From NCBI GenBank assembly GCA_017646625.1, contig JAGCMF010000032.1, positions 1-64,000 of the forward strand: a stretch of 64,000 nt of DNA, given 5' to 3'. The notes beneath the pieces are model-generated. The model worked only from the letters and a program-made list of their open reading frames with translations, had not been told where the DNA came from and made no database searches. This document shows, piece by piece, positions 63,992 through 64,000 of this stretch. This DNA comes from Alistipes sp. Lineage in GTDB: Bacteria > Bacteroidota > Bacteroidia > Bacteroidales > Rikenellaceae. The position numbers and the translations under genes were made by a program. Position 1 is the first letter of the stretch, and each line of letters begins with the position of its first letter.

Positions 63992-64000
63992 TATACTCGT

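Overview
The window is chromosomal DNA of a Bacteroidales bacterium. The evidence is: promoters of the Bacteroidetes type (TTTG about 19-20 bases before TAnnTTTG) ahead of many genes, no consistent Shine-Dalgarno sites, an NQR-type sodium-pumping NADH dehydrogenase, an alpha-oxoamine synthase of the sphingolipid/sulfonolipid type, a MutAB methylmalonyl-CoA mutase, and many signal-peptide and lipobox surface proteins (BACON, BspA-type leucine-rich repeats, beta-helix, DUF5723). The gene set would fit a Rikenellaceae/Alistipes-like gut organism, but that placement is inference.

Layout. 1-6000: the complete nqrABCDEF operon on the minus strand. 6064-8393: a small plus-strand cluster (TatD-like hydrolase, TcdA, D-2-hydroxyacid dehydrogenase), followed by a structured repeat and a broken acyloxyacyl-hydrolase-like gene. 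9036-15943: minus-strand envelope proteins and glnS. 16037-20845: a TrmH-family methylase, tRNA-Ser(GCU), and a 3.6-kb AT-rich segment bounded by copies of the tRNA 3' end, carrying a lipoprotein and a TPR regulator. 20846-25356: alpha-oxoamine synthase, serine hydrolase, TPR protein and tadA, with two more copies of the structured repeat. 25457-30877: aspS, an ECF sigma/anti-sigma operon with a GIN-domain protein, then hpf and xerC. 30901-32622: lspA and the tRNA-Leu(CAG) and tRNA-Gln(CUG) loci. 32752-41188: nucleoside transporter, rarA, groESL and a large beta-helix lipoprotein. 41271-49233: DUF177, rpmF, plsX, BspA-type lipoprotein, pckA, a phospholipase D family protein and greA. 49307-57034: GH20 hexosaminidase, DUF308 protein, mutBA and obgE. 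57107-63867: four lipoproteins (three in one operon) around a glycosyltransferase.

How the genes fit together. NQR supplies a sodium motive force. Methylmalonyl-CoA mutase and ATP-type PEP carboxykinase fit the succinate/propionate fermentation of Bacteroidales. LspA processes the many lipoproteins. The remaining core genes serve translation (aspS, glnS, tadA, tcdA, rpmF, hpf, obgE), transcription (greA) and folding (groESL).

The most unusual signals are non-coding. (1) All three tRNA genes are followed by a cassette of about 250-300 bp made of a large inverted repeat, then a small multi-hairpin module, then a second copy of the tRNA's own 3' end. The module's closing stem covaries between loci, and the Ser and Gln modules share clear sequence identity on opposite strands. 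(2) A repeat of about 120 bp occurs three times; its core is conserved and predicted to form three hairpins, while its two flanking arms differ from copy to copy yet stay complementary to each other. (3) Three 9-base G tracts lie just upstream of exported-protein genes; one sits exactly in a promoter spacer, as expected for a phase-variable promoter. All structural statements were made by eye, without folding or database tools.
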